NCBI RefSeq assembly: GCF_040529335.1
Contig: NZ_CP159535.1
Location: forward strand, 1 to 64,000
DNA length: 64,000 nucleotides
Origin: Streptomyces sp. HUAS MG91
GTDB lineage: Bacteria; Actinomycetota; Actinomycetes; Streptomycetales; Streptomycetaceae
Direction of reading: 5' to 3'
The notes under the pieces were generated by a model. The model ran no database searches and was not told where the DNA came from. It worked only from the letters and a program-made list of their open reading frames with translations. Positions within the stretch are counted from its first letter, which is position 1. Every line of letters begins with the position of its first letter. A program made the translations under genes and the position numbers. Below are positions 8,806 to 18,625 of this stretch, piece after piece.

Positions 8806-9444
8806 CTACGCGTCCCTGCGGCCCGGCAGGTACTGGTCCAGGACGACCGCGAGGAACTTGGTGTGGTCCGGCAGTCCGGACTCCCGCACCAGGTTGTCGA
8901 TGATCGCCCGCTGCGCGCGGGTCGGCTTGTACTGCAGCTGTACGGGGCCGAGGCCACGCAGATCGGTGTCGTCGGGCTTGACCGTCACGGCGAACAGCTT
9001 GGACTGGAACTTGGGCGCCCGCCGGGCGTCCTCGACGACCTGGGCGATGCCCTTCTCCGCAGCCGCCTCCACGGCCATCAGCACGATCTGGGTGTGCGTG
9101 ATGTCGGTCTGCTTGCGGTGCTTGCGGAAGCGCGCCGCGACGTTCTGGGACACGTAGAAGCCGACGGGCTTCGCGGTGTCCGCGTCGTTCAGCGGCTCGG
9201 GCTCCTGGACGGGCTCCCGCGCGGGCTGCGGAATCACCGTCGGCGCAGCGGCGGCCGGGGCGGGCATCGGGGTCACCGGGGCGACAGGCTGGGCCTGAGC
9301 GGGTGCCGGGGTGGCCCAGCCGGCGAGGGCGCTCGTGGAGCCACCACCACTGCCGCCGCTGAACAGATTGCCGACGCCCTCGTCGGACATGCTCTGCTCC
9401 TCGGTTTCCTCGTCCATGCGCTTCTTACCCTTGGGCGGGGTCAT
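8806..9444 (-). CDS. ParB-like plasmid partition partner
   Basis: A 212-residue protein encoded directly after ParA with a 4-bp ATGA overlap. The first 90 residues are low-complexity (Pro/Ala/Gln-rich) and probably disordered. The C-terminal 115 residues look folded (VGFYVSQNVAARFRKHRKQ, VLMAVEAAAEKGIAQVV, YLPGRRDA) and may hold a DNA-binding fold. It lacks the classical ParB nuclease-like domain, like many small partner proteins of actinomycete linear plasmids. Its role as centromere-binding partner is inferred from the operon position. Confidence 0.7.
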   Translation of the reverse strand: MTPPKGKKRMDEETEEQSMSDEGVGNLFSGGSGGGSTSALAGWATPAPAQAQPVAPVTPMPAPAAAAPTVIPQPAREPVQEPEPLNDADTAKPVGFYVSQNVAARFRKHRKQTDITHTQIVLMAVEAAAEKGIAQVVEDARRAPKFQSKLFAVTVKPDDTDLRGLGPVQLQYKPTRAQRAIIDNLVRESGLPDHTKFLAVVLDQYLPGRRDA

Positions 9445-10367
9445 GCGGCAGCGTCCTTCCTCAGCTCGAGAGCCCGAGCGAACATCTCTTCCGTGAATCC
9501 TTCGTAGTCGGAGACGAGCCCTTCGACAGTCTCCGGAACGGACCGGTCGCCTTCCCTGCGGCGGTCGGCCAACTCCTGCACCAGCAGGCCCCGTTTGCGC
9601 ACGAGGCGGGCCACCGACTCCGTGTGACCGATGAGGTGCTTGAACATGTGCGCGTCCTCGCCGAGCACCTTCTGCACCTGCTGCCGCACATCGGCGTGGA
9701 TACCCGTGTATGTGCGTCCCGTGTCGAACAGCAGCACGCCGAGGAGTTCCAGGTGCGGGTTCAGCTGGCTGACGAACCGTACGTACGAGAACTCCAGGCC
9801 GATCTGTGCGAGACCGTCCTCCGCTCCCCCGTCGCTCTTGACGGGGATGACGAGCCAGCGCGCGGTCGACAGAGCCAGCCGCTGCAGCGACGGATTCTCG
9901 GGCGGAGTGTCCAGAATGATGATCTGGTACTCGTGGGCGATCGGCAGCAGGCACATCAGTAGCCGCAGGTAGGCGTGCGGGCCTTCCTTCGCGAGCAGCG
10001 TGTGGAAGAAGATGCCGAACTCGTCACCGAGGGCCGGTCCGCCCATGACGACGTCCAGGTTCTCCCGGACATTGCGCTGGGGCCTGAGCGCGGTGCCGGT
10101 GCGCAGCGACTCGAGGAGCGCCGCTCCCCCGTCGTTCCACTCGGCCCGCTTGTAGCCGAGCTCGCGCGCGATGTTGCCCTGCGCGTTGCAGTCGATGATG
10201 AGCGTCCGCAGACCGCTGCGCGCCGCCTTGCCCGCCGCGTTGGCCGAGACCGACGACTTGCCGACCCCGCCCTTGCCATTGCCGAACATGAAGATGTGCG
10301 ACAGCGAGGCCCACGGGATCGGGGGCAGGTGCTGCTGGCTGTCAGGTGCCGCGAAGGGACTGGACAT
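9441..10367 (-). CDS. parA: ParA-family partition ATPase
   Basis: A 308-residue deviant-Walker ATPase that drives plasmid segregation by ATP-dependent nonspecific DNA binding. It has the ParA signature lysine in GKGGVGKSS (about residues 31-39), a LIIDCNAQGN strand (A' motif) and IIILDTPPENP (Walker B, near 152). Length and motif order match plasmid ParA proteins. It heads a two-gene operon with the partner at 8806. The 3-kb gene-poor, repeat-containing region upstream is the natural place for its centromere. Confidence 0.88.
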   Translation of the reverse strand: MSSPFAAPDSQQHLPPIPWASLSHIFMFGNGKGGVGKSSVSANAAGKAARSGLRTLIIDCNAQGNIARELGYKRAEWNDGGAALLESLRTGTALRPQRNVRENLDVVMGGPALGDEFGIFFHTLLAKEGPHAYLRLLMCLLPIAHEYQIIILDTPPENPSLQRLALSTARWLVIPVKSDGGAEDGLAQIGLEFSYVRFVSQLNPHLELLGVLLFDTGRTYTGIHADVRQQVQKVLGEDAHMFKHLIGHTESVARLVRKRGLLVQELADRRREGDRSVPETVEGLVSDYEGFTEEMFARALELRKDAAA

Positions 10368-13300
10368 GGATCCTCTCAGTCTGATGCAGGCCCGGAGACG
10401 GGTTGAGGGATGGTGATGAACGGCGGAACGGGACGAGAGATGCCCGATTTGCCATGGCTTGCCCGACGGAAAGTTCTCTCAGAACGATCCTGCGCTCCGA
10501 AAGCGCCGATCCTGATGCCGAGTACCCCTCGAAACCCCGCTGTGAGGCCCGGCAGACCCCTCCGCGACCCGTTTCAGCAGGTCGGCGAAGGGTTCTTTGT
10601 TGGTGCTCAAGTCTGCTGTCTCGCACTGACCTTCGTCTGGCTGCCCACGGTGCAGTAAGCCGGACTGTCGACCAGTTCTCCAGTGGTGAACTTTGCAGCG
10701 AGCACATCTGATGCGTCAGCAGAACTGTTCACCTCCGGAGTAGTTGCGACACAAAGCGCTGCACACGCTATCAGGACGATCTTCTTGCCCGCACGGCAAC
10801 ACGCGCGGAGATGAGCAGGGAAGCCCGGATGCGGTTGGGTGGAGGGGCTGGGCTTCTCCTGTGCGCGCACGTCAGCGGGTGGTGGGGCATGGTCGCCGGT
10901 GAAGCAGCAAGCCACAACGCCAGCAGGCACGCAGTCAGTTACGCAGGCTCGCAGTCCGGTGGAGAAGCGGGTTGCCGTTCCGGCCCGCACTGCTGCTCAT
11001 TACTCCACGTGGCCATCGGCCAGTTGAGCCGTGGGGCGTCAGGTCCGCTCTGGGATGCACAGGCCGGTTGCCAGGCTCGGGTTCGGGGCTGTCGGTGCGT
11101 CGACCAGTTGACAGGCCGACAGGCTTGCATACGGGCCCCTGTGTGACTTTGCGGGAATACCAGCCTCCATACGGGCCAGCATGCAGGCCCACGTGCCCGC
11201 CTGTCTTGTGATCGCCGATCCAGCGCATAGGCGTGCAGGTCAGTTTGCAAGCCTCTGTGTTGGCAGGGTGAGGGACAGGCCTGCCTGTCGGGGGATGTGC
11301 GGGTTGGTCACCCTGCGGGCAAGTACTCAGACTGCTAGGTAGGTGCGTATATCCACATGTGGGCTCGCCTGCATACTGGCTGGCGATTCGGCATGGCGAG
11401 TGATCTGACACCGCATTACGAGAGGAGCGGGCCTCCTGATCTGCACGTGTGCGTGCAGTGCCGCCTTTGCACGGGCGGAGAACTTCACAGCTCCGCCTAC
11501 GATGGGGCTTGCCTCTGCACCAAGTGGACTGTGGGCCAGCGAGCCCGCTTGCATATCGGCCACCACATTTATTGTTCGGTGGGGCGACAGCTGCATAACC
11601 ACACCTGCCTGGCTGGTGGTCTGCACCTCTGCTCGCAAATCTGCTGCCTTGTGCGCCAGATCGCAAGCGCTGAAGGAGACCTAGTCGCAGGTGATGTTCA
11701 TCGCTATCGCCCAGGCCTTGACCTAGACAGTGCAGTTGGCAAAGACCACTGCGGTACAAGCTGCGTAGACGACAGCAGGTCTCCGGACCTTTACCATCGC
11801 CTAGACACACGTTTGTGTGCAAGCTTGTATCCATGTTTGCAGTGATGTTTGTTTTCCCAGGTCAGAGGCCATTTTTCAGCTTCAGTACATGAGAACCATA
11901 CGACACTGAGAGTCCGAGAATCTGCAAGCCAGGGGAAGCATTTTCTAGCTCCCAAGATCGCTAACGTGTCTCGCCAAGGAGCACATCTGCTCGCCCTGAC
12001 GCAAGAGATGGTGAGCAGAGCGTGCCGAGGAGGGCGACTCCACATTGTCCTCTCAATCATCTTGTTCAAGTCGATGGGCTGCTCAAAGGGGCACAGGCCA
12101 TGTGCGCCTACATACGCACCCTCTGATACCTGTCACACGAATGCGCTTGCCTGCATCTGCCCTGCGGTCGTATCACCGACCTGAAGGTCAGAAGCAGTAA
12201 TGAGTGGAGTATCGAAGCTGCGCACACCGGTGGCGGTCGCGCAGCCTGGCCAGTCCGCCACGTGCACCCAGGAACGTTCGTGGAGGTGGTCCGCCAGCGT
12301 TTTCCTCTGGGGGAGTGGGACGTCGCGGGCTTCCTACGATGCAACTTCAAAGTCGCTCCGGTGAGAGGTGGAGGGCGTCAGGCTTCGGGACCACCGGTTG
12401 CACTCGTGGCGCGTCCAGGCAGGTGGAACAGGACACAGGAATCGTGCTTGGGGGCCGTGCCATGACACCGGTGCTGTCCAGCTGTCTTTATCCGCGCACT
12501 GCTGCCACGTAGGGGCATCGCCGGGCTTCGACGACTTCCACCCGGCACTCCCGACCACGCCTCTGTTCCTGGCAAGTCGAGCCCGCTGCGGAACGATCGC
12601 ACGGTCGTCGATCCGCCGGTCCGAGCGCACCATGCCCAGTCCGCATGCTGCGCCGAGGACGCCGGCCGCTCCGTTCTGGGGCAATGCGGCGCGCCGCATG
12701 CCGGTGGGGACAGGCAGCTCAGCCACGCTGAAATCTCGGCTGCGTGCCGAGCCGAGATGCTGTCGGTGCGTGCAGACTGTGCGTGTCGTCGACGGGCTGT
12801 CCGTGAGCTGTCACCGAGCACCTATTGAAGGCATGTGGCGTTGTCTCCGCCCTCGCAACGATCGGCATGCCTTGGGCACAGCGATCTCCTCTCCTCTTCG
12901 TCGAACAACGGCTTGGGGAGAACCAGCTGCGGGCGGCCCCTCCGGTGGGCGCCTGTTGCCCGCCATGCCTCTTCGCATCGCACGGTCGACCGCCGCACGC
13001 CTACGGACGGTTGCCAGCGCGGAGCGTTGCCATGAGCGCGTCCGGAGGGACGGGGGAGAGGGAGTGGTCGGGGAGGGCAGGCGGCCGTTGCAGGCGTGGC
13101 AGCCAAGCGCGCACGGCCCCTCCCGGTCCTTGCTTCACCTCGCCCGTGTCCCTTGCCGGGCCCCGGCGAAAAGCCCGGGGCGGCGCCAGTGGGAAGCAGT
13201 GAGGGCAATCGGGCAGAGCGTCCGTATCGGCAGACGTACGTACTCGGAACCGCGGCCCAACGACTCACTCGCGGGGGAGAGGTGACCTCCTCACGCGTTG

Positions 13301-13425
13301 CGGCTGGAGCCCTCGGCAAGAGTCCTTCGGGAGCTCTCCGGTCGCGGCCGCGTCGAGCGGCTCGTCGCCACAGACAGGCACGGTTCCCGGAGAGCAGGCA
13401 CAGCCGCTCTTCTCGGCCTCGGCGC
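10368..13425. other. Gene-poor region beside parA, partly low GC
   Basis: Three kilobases with no convincing gene. Between about 10650 and 12200 the sequence is clearly less GC-rich than the rest, and the frames in it have unnatural composition. Frames at 12.2-13.4 kb are Arg/Ser/Pro-rich shadows. One short minus-strand stretch (10607-10830) reads as a possible exported peptide but has no start I trust. Degenerate GCYTGCATA-type words recur in 11.1-11.9 kb (listed separately). Likely roles are centromere, replication origin or decayed DNA; none is shown. Confidence 0.5.
11122..11835. repeat. Degenerate GCYTGCATA / GGCC repeats, candidate centromere or iterons
   Basis: Related words recur: GGCTTGCATACGGGCC (about 11122), CCATACGGGCCAGCATGCAGG (about 11167, shown in part), GCCTGCATACTGGC (about 11367), GCTTGCATATCGGCC (about 11547) and GCTTGTATCC (about 11821). 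The shared core is GCYTGCATAY followed by GGCC-like bases. Spacing is irregular at roughly 45-270 bp. Their position upstream of parA fits a partition site, but the repeats are imperfect and were found by eye. Confidence 0.4.
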
Positions 13426-14603
13426 TCAGGGCTTCTCAGAGAAGTCGTTGAAATCCGTACTGTTTGACGCTGTCGACCGGATTTCTTTCAGCAGCTCGAG
13501 CGGATCGGGGTCTGCGGCCGCGAGCACGGCGGGCAGGGCGAAGTGCGGCTGCGAGATCTGGTGGGGGACCTGTGGAGTGGGGGAGGTGGTACGCACGGTC
13601 GCCAGGAACACTCTGGACGCCGGGCCCACGACCCGCGGCTCCGGCTCGCTCCCGACCTGTGTCACAGGCGTCGGAGGGCGGTAGGGCGGCCGTTCGGGAG
13701 GGATCGCCTGGGACACCGGCCGTCCCGCGATCGGCAGTTCGGAGTCCAGGGCTTCCCACATGCGGTCCGTGTCCTCGAACGGCGGGGGCAATGGACGCCT
13801 CTCCTCAATGCCCTGAGCGCCTGGCCGACCCATGGGACGTCGGGCCAGGCCCGCCGTTCCCACAAGCCCGTCTTGCAGCCAGCGTGGCGGCCGCGCGCTG
13901 GACCTCTGGACCCGACGCATCGAGGGCGTGCACCAGATCGCTGTCGTAGCGGAGCAGTCCACGGGCATGCTCTTCGACGGCGCGCAGTCGTGCGCTGGGC
14001 AGCCGGCCTCCCCGCTCCCGTCGCTGATGATGCAGTCGGTGCTCCTCGGCGGCCCGGGCCGCGGCACGGCGGGCACGGCGCTCGGTCTCGGCGCGCTGCT
14101 CGGGCGTGGAGGGCGGTGGGAGTTGGCGCGCGGTGCGGTGCCAGTAGGCGGCGGTCTGTGAGGTCTGGCGGACGACGCGGTCCGCGCGGGGCGGTTCGGG
14201 CCAGAACTGCAGGAGGTAGCTGTCGACTTGAGGCTCCTCGGGCATTCTCGTGTCGAGCTTGCGGGCCTCGTCCATGCCTTGGGCGCAGTACCTCAGCCGG
14301 TAGTCGGCCTGGGCGAGGCCGAGGTTCCACGTGGCTTCTCCCGCCCACTGCACCAGGCTGGTGTACTCCGATACCGGGCGGAAGGACACCTCGACCACGT
14401 CCTGCCAGACGGGGGCCAGGGGAGGGGCTTCGTCGTGGACCTCCACTGCGAAGCCGACGTTGCCCGTGTGCGGTCCTGTGACGGGCCAGAGAGCGCCTGG
14501 CGCGGCCGCACCGCACAATCCTCCCTCTGGCCCGCGAACGCCTCTGAAAGGCCCGTAGGCAGGCCGTCCGGGGCGCTCTCGACGTAGATCTGGCTGTAGT
14601 GAA
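13426..14603 (-). pseudogene. Decayed hypothetical gene with at least two frameshifts
   Basis: Three minus-strand frames join into one protein-like sequence: VHYSQIYVESAPDGLPTGL (upstream frame), then APGALWPVTGPHTGNVGFAV through VEVSFRPVSEYTSLVQWAGE and LLRYDSDLVHALDASG, then PFEDTDRMWEALDSELPI to the stop at 13426. The junctions lie near 14515 and near 13860. I recognise this as a conserved Streptomyces hypothetical protein but can assign no function. Multiple frame breaks mean it is inactive, unless the sequence is faulty. Confidence 0.5.
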
Positions 14604-15168
14604 CGTGGACTTCGCCTGTGACCGGCCTGCGCACAGCAGTCTCCCTCGGGAGCCGACGGGCTGGTGGAACCTGGACGGACGGGCCGTCACATACGTCGCA
14701 TCCTGCCCGACGGCACTGACGACCGCTGCGGTCGCAGAGGGAGTCGGCCACGGCCTGGCACGCGGGCTCGCGTTCGGGCGTGGCTTCGTCCCGGAGCGCA
14801 GCCCAAGCGATGCCCGGCGGAGCGACTCAACCAGTCCAGTAGCTGGTCGCTCTTGAGTCGCTTCGGTCGAGAATCAGAAAATCGCAGGTCAAAGGCCATC
14901 AACAGACCAAAACAGCGACTGAAGCGACTGAAGCCTTCTATCTATGACACGCACACGCGCGCACAAATGTCTTCATAGTTCCGACCTTCCGTCGCTACGG
15001 TCGCTACTGCCCCTCGTGGCAACGCTCCGACCTGGTGTTTCTTCAAGCGACTGAGGCCAGCTACCGAACAGCCATGGTCGCTGTTTCTTCGGTAGCTGGC
15101 CCCGGTCGCGCTGATTCTGGCCCTGCGCCACGGATTTTCTTCGGTCGCTCGCAGCTTTTCGGTAGCTG
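14604..15168. repeat. Iteron-like 9-mers of replication module 1 (3' side)
   Basis: No gene is visible. The stretch is dense in one motif: AGCGACTGAAGCGACTGA at 14914-14931 (two tandem 9-mers), AGTCGCTTCGGTCG at 14856-14869, AGCGACTGAGG at 15046, TTCGGTAGCT at 15088, and TTCGGTCGCT and TTCGGTAGCT copies between 15138 and 15185. The last copies run into the 3' end of the small replication gene. The same motif recurs upstream of the prim-pol gene, so this is probably where the module-1 initiator binds. Confidence 0.6.
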
Positions 15169-15573
15169 TCAGCTCTTCGGTAGCTCTATGCCGAGTTCGC
15201 GCATCGCATCCGAGGGCGGGCCGCCCTCGGAGCGCTCGGTCTTGTATCCCTTGACCCCTGTGCCCAGTGTCCGCGGGTCGACGGCTTCCGAGGGCGCGGC
15301 CGAGGCGTACAGGCCCCGCGGCTGCTGGTCCCTGTCGTGAGGGAGGAGCCAGAACACGCGGCGCAGGAACGTGCCCGAGGCACGGGAGGAGCGGGCCTCG
15401 GGGGAGAGGGTGGCGTAGCCGACCATCCTGCCGTCGCGGTGGTAGGCGGGCTTGCCACGGCGTGTGGGGAGGCGGTCCAGGCTCTGGCGGACGTAGTCCA
15501 GGTCGTCGATGTCCTCGAGCCAGACCAGGTCCTGCTCGTGGGCGATCTGACTGGGTTCGATCAGAGAGCTCAT
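15169..15573 (-). CDS. Small replication-associated protein (module 1)
   Basis: A 134-residue protein (start MSSLIEPSQIAHEQDLVWLE) whose ATG overlaps the stop of the helicase gene by 4 bp. It has no recognisable domain. A charged N-terminal helix is followed by a basic stretch (RRGKPAYHRDGRMVGYATL) that could contact DNA. A clear paralogue sits in the same relative place in module 2 (20292-20672), sharing LVWLEDIDDLDYVRQSLD-type and VDPRT-type segments. Conservation of the gene pair suggests an accessory role to the helicase. Confidence 0.75.
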   Translation of the reverse strand: MSSLIEPSQIAHEQDLVWLEDIDDLDYVRQSLDRLPTRRGKPAYHRDGRMVGYATLSPEARSSRASGTFLRRVFWLLPHDRDQQPRGLYASAAPSEAVDPRTLGTGVKGYKTERSEGGPPSDAMRELGIELPKS

Positions 15574-17081
15574 GCCGTCGCTTCCTCCGCCTCGGCGTTC
15601 AGCCCGATGCCCGGATAGTACTTCCGCTGGTTCGACAAGATCATTTGCTTGGGGGACGAGAGGCCGACGCTCTCGCGCACTCTGGCCGCGAAAGCGCGGG
15701 ACGATACGGGGTTGGCGCCCTCCAGCGAGCACCACTGCTTGTAGGACGTGTAGAGCTGCGCCTGTTCCGCACGCATGGCCGGGCCCAGAGTGCAGCACTC
15801 CGTCAGGAAGCGGCCGGTGTGGTCCTCGGTCTCCGCGTAGGCGGTCGTGGCCGTACGGACCTGCTGGGGGCCTGTGAGGTCCTTCTCGCCGTTGAGGTAG
15901 CGCCGGGCGCCGGTGATGAGCCAGTGCAGGATCCCCGGGCCTTCTTCGGTGACCAGGACGTCGGCGAGGTTGTCGACCTTGCGGTGGTCGGCGACGACAC
16001 GCTCGAAGGGGATCAGCTTCATGCGGCGCCAGAACGCGTAGCCGCCGGTGTTCACCTCGGGGCGGTGGTTGCCCAGCAGCCACAGCTTGTGGGTGGGGGT
16101 GAAGGAGAAGAAGTCCTGCCGCATCCGGCGGGCCTTGATGCGGTCGCCGCCGGTGAGCAGCTTGACGCGGGCCTCGTCGAAGCGGTCGCCGGGCTTGAGT
16201 TCGGAGCAGACGATGATGCGCCGGCCGTGCAGCTCCGCCAGGTCGGTGGGGTGGCCCTCGAAGGGCTTGGCCATGAGGAAGCCGGGCGGTGCCGCATCCG
16301 CGTAGTCGCCCAAGAGCTTCACCATGACGTCCAGCAGGACGCTCTTGCCGTTCTTTCCCTGCCCGTACAGGAACGGCATGATCTGCCCGCCGACGTCACC
16401 GGTGATGGAGTAACCCAGCAGCAGATGCAGGAAGTCGATCATCTCCTGGCCATCGGCTTCCTCGCCGAACGTGTCCTGCAGGAAGCGCTGCCAGCGCGGT
16501 GCGTTCATCGCGCGGGGCGCGAGGGCGGTGGAGCGGGAGTGCAGGTGCTTCTCCGGGTCCGGGCTCTGCAGCATGCCGGTGCGCAGGTCCACGACGCCGT
16601 CCGGGGTGCACAGCGCGTACGGGTCCGCGTCCAGCATCGAGGCGTTGAGGACCATGCCGGGCGCCGACTTGGCCTGCATCAGCATGGCCTTCATGCCTGA
16701 GGTCGACAGGGCGCGGCGGCGGTGGCGGCGCAGTGTGGTGGACGTCTGACGGCCGCTGGGGTCCTCTTCGGCGAGTGCCTCGGCCATCTCACCGGCGGCC
16801 CACAGGACGGCGTCGTCCTCGTCGATCTCCCAGCGGAAGCCCGACCAGCGGTACCACCCGAGCCCGGGGACGTGCCGGAAGTCGCGTCCGTAGAGGTGGA
16901 CGAACAGCTTGGCGTTGCCGCGGTCGCTCAGGGAGTCGGGCAGCAGCCCCTGGGACGTGGCCGCCGTGGAGGCGGGCGTCGGTGAGGTCTGCGTCTGGGC
17001 GGGCAGCGCGGGCGGGTTGAGGATCTGCTGGGCGATGGCCGCCGGGTCGAACAGCCCGTCGCCGGGGTAGTTGTGGTTCAC
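15570..17081 (-). CDS. P4-type SF3 replicative helicase/primase (module 1)
   Basis: A 503-residue plasmid/phage replication helicase of the P4/D5 family. The N-terminal D5_N-like region (GNAKLFVHLYGRDFRHVPGLGW, shown in part) is followed by the SF3 helicase core. Walker A is FLYGQGKNGKSVLLD, then LAELHGRRIIVCSEL (Walker B region) and LWLLGNHRPEV (motif C). Translation probably starts at GTG 17081 (VNHNYPGDG), overlapping the prim-pol stop by 4 bp. It should unwind DNA as a hexamer at the plasmid origin, working with the prim-pol encoded just upstream. Module 2 carries a close paralogue. Confidence 0.88.
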   Translation of the reverse strand: MNHNYPGDGLFDPAAIAQQILNPPALPAQTQTSPTPASTAATSQGLLPDSLSDRGNAKLFVHLYGRDFRHVPGLGWYRWSGFRWEIDEDDAVLWAAGEMAEALAEEDPSGRQTSTTLRRHRRRALSTSGMKAMLMQAKSAPGMVLNASMLDADPYALCTPDGVVDLRTGMLQSPDPEKHLHSRSTALAPRAMNAPRWQRFLQDTFGEEADGQEMIDFLHLLLGYSITGDVGGQIMPFLYGQGKNGKSVLLDVMVKLLGDYADAAPPGFLMAKPFEGHPTDLAELHGRRIIVCSELKPGDRFDEARVKLLTGGDRIKARRMRQDFFSFTPTHKLWLLGNHRPEVNTGGYAFWRRMKLIPFERVVADHRKVDNLADVLVTEEGPGILHWLITGARRYLNGEKDLTGPQQVRTATTAYAETEDHTGRFLTECCTLGPAMRAEQAQLYTSYKQWCSLEGANPVSSRAFAARVRESVGLSSPKQMILSNQRKYYPGIGLNAEAEEATA

Positions 17082-18196
17082 GGGCGGTCGTCTTTCAGGA
17101 CGAGGGGGCGTCGCATGCCTGCGGCGAGGCCGGCGCGGATGACGGAGGCACAGCGGCGCTGCTGTCCGGGGCGGGCGTGTTCGGAGGCCTCCAGGAGCAC
17201 GGTCTCGGCGGCATGCTGGTCCAGATGCCCGGCGGCGACCAGGCCGCCGGTGGTGAAGGCCGCCCGGTTGAGCTTCTCCGTGAAGGAGGCGCCCTCGGGC
17301 GTGGCCCGGCATTCGGCGATCGTGGCGAGCGCGGCCGCCAGGATGCGGGTGGCGCTGTCCCGGCCCGCCCCTGCGGCGATGACGGCCTGACGGGCCCGGA
17401 ACGGGGTGGGGTGGCCCGTGCTCTGCCGCGGCAGACTGGCGCTCTGGTGGCCGGTGCGGATCAGTTCGGTCTCCAGCCAGCCGGGCAGCGGCGCCGGAGT
17501 GGCGCTGCCCGGCAGGACCTCGTAACGGCCGCTGCCGGTGACCGTGTTGGGCGCCACGATGTAGCCGCCCTGGGCGCGGACGTCCACCTGCCAGGCCAGG
17601 GCGCGGCGCGGGCTCGACCCGGTGGAGCACAACCAGGTCTGGCCCGGTGCGGTCCGGTACCAGACGTGCAGCCCGCCGCTGGGGGTGCGCACACGCAGGG
17701 TGCCCGTGTCGAGTGCGGGGTCCGCTTCCTGGCGCAGCGCGGCGAGCAGGGCCAGGCTGTGAAAGCCGTGCTGCAGGCCGTTGAGGCTCACGTGGTCGCC
17801 GATGGGGATGCCGGGGAGCAGCCGCTCCCGCTGGGGGAGTGGTGTCTCGTGGGCATCGATGTCGAGGACGAGCAGGCCGGCCGCTCCGCAGGCGACGCCC
17901 ACGCCGAACCGCGGCTGGGACTTCCACCAGTCGCGGATGCGGTCGCTGTCGTCGGTCGCTGCGTGGAAGCCGTGGCACCAGCGACCGTGCGCGATGCACT
18001 CGCAGGTGGCGGGGGAGTGCGCGGAACCCTGACAGCGGGCGCAGTTGGCCGCGGGGGTCTTGCGTCCGGGAGCCAGCGGGAGGACCGGCCAGCCGCGCGC
18101 CGCGCACGCGAGCGCCGTCCGCAGTGAGTTCGCCGGGGACTGGGTCGCTGCGTCAGCTACTGAGTGACTGGGGGGAAATCCCAGCTCATCGAGCAT
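17078..18196 (-). CDS. Bifunctional primase/polymerase (prim-pol, AEP)
   Basis: A 372-residue archaeo-eukaryotic-type primase. The prim-pol signature is visible: GWPVLPLAPGRKTPAANC near the start, a Cys/His metal-binding cluster (CARCQGSAHSPATCECIAHG), the catalytic acidic motif GLLVLDIDAHE near 120, and SGGLHVWYRT near 190. The ATG at 18196 has a GGAAAGG ribosome binding site; longer extensions lack one. It is the first gene of a three-gene replication operon with the helicase and the small protein. AGCGACCGA tandem 9-mers lie immediately upstream (18211-18226) and at 18381-18396. Module 2 has no prim-pol. Confidence 0.85.
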   Translation of the reverse strand: MLDELGFPPSHSVADAATQSPANSLRTALACAARGWPVLPLAPGRKTPAANCARCQGSAHSPATCECIAHGRWCHGFHAATDDSDRIRDWWKSQPRFGVGVACGAAGLLVLDIDAHETPLPQRERLLPGIPIGDHVSLNGLQHGFHSLALLAALRQEADPALDTGTLRVRTPSGGLHVWYRTAPGQTWLCSTGSSPRRALAWQVDVRAQGGYIVAPNTVTGSGRYEVLPGSATPAPLPGWLETELIRTGHQSASLPRQSTGHPTPFRARQAVIAAGAGRDSATRILAAALATIAECRATPEGASFTEKLNRAAFTTGGLVAAGHLDQHAAETVLLEASEHARPGQQRRCASVIRAGLAAGMRRPLVLKDDRP

Positions 18197-18210
18197 GTAA
18201 CGACCTTTCC

Positions 18211-18396
18211 AGCGACCGAAGCGACTCAACATGGGAATGTGTTGTGCGCACAGGCTAACGCCTGTCGGAAGCTGGTTCGGGAGACTCGGCCGCAACGGGT
18301 GTGTTGGGGGGCCGCAGGTGTGGTCTTGCGTCGCTTGGGTCGCTCATCGCGGCGTGTGTCGCAACACGGGGCGAGACTTCAGCGACCGAAGCGACT
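18211..18396. repeat. Iteron-like 9-mers upstream of prim-pol
   Basis: AGCGACCGAAGCGACT occurs exactly at 18211-18226 and again at 18381-18396. An inverted relative (TCGCTTGGGTCGCT) lies at 18331-18344 between them. The unit is nine bases (AGCGACCGA) in tandem. These are the same motif as the cluster at 14.85-15.19 kb, so module 1 is bracketed by them. They could be origin iterons or operators of the replication operon. Confidence 0.62.
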
Positions 18397-18578
18397 CTTT
18401 CTCTCAAACGTCGCCGCGGGCAAGGCGGCGCGCCCGAGCGACGGTCGGCAACTTCATGGCGCGACGTGCGCGGGGCCGGAGGTGCGTGTCCTCGGCCGGG
18501 TTTTCTGCCGTACTCCGGGGTGGCCCCGACGCTGCGGCCGTACGGGTTGTGCCCCCCGCGAGCTCGTTTCAGCCAATT

Positions 18579-18596
18579 ATACCTACGCGAAGGTTT
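18579..18596. promoter_or_regulatory. Autoregulatory-element-like palindrome (ARE), downstream of tetR
   Basis: ATACCTACGCGAAGGTTT has arms ATACCT and AGGTTT around six bases, nearly identical to the site upstream of the TetR gene (19349-19366). It lies between the tetR stop and the prim-pol operon, about 380 bp upstream of prim-pol. The butyrolactone-receptor-like regulator could therefore also act on replication genes. Inferred from sequence similarity only. Confidence 0.55.
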
Positions 18597-18625
18597 CAAT
18601 GGCCGTCCGGCCGCCCACCGGCCCG

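Noticed and set aside
10607..10831. A short minus-strand peptide (KKIVLIACAALCVATTPE...) resembling a secreted peptide
   Set aside because: Composition is plausible but there is no ATG or GTG with a ribosome binding site at a suitable place, and the surrounding region is non-coding.
12368..13285. A long plus-strand open frame (305 codons) in the gene-poor region
   Set aside because: Arg/Ser/Pro-rich composition, no ribosome binding site and several equally long frames on both strands; typical of high-GC non-coding sequence.
13543..14481. A plus-strand 312-codon frame
   Set aside because: Arg/Gly/Pro-rich shadow lying opposite the decayed minus-strand gene at 13426-14603.
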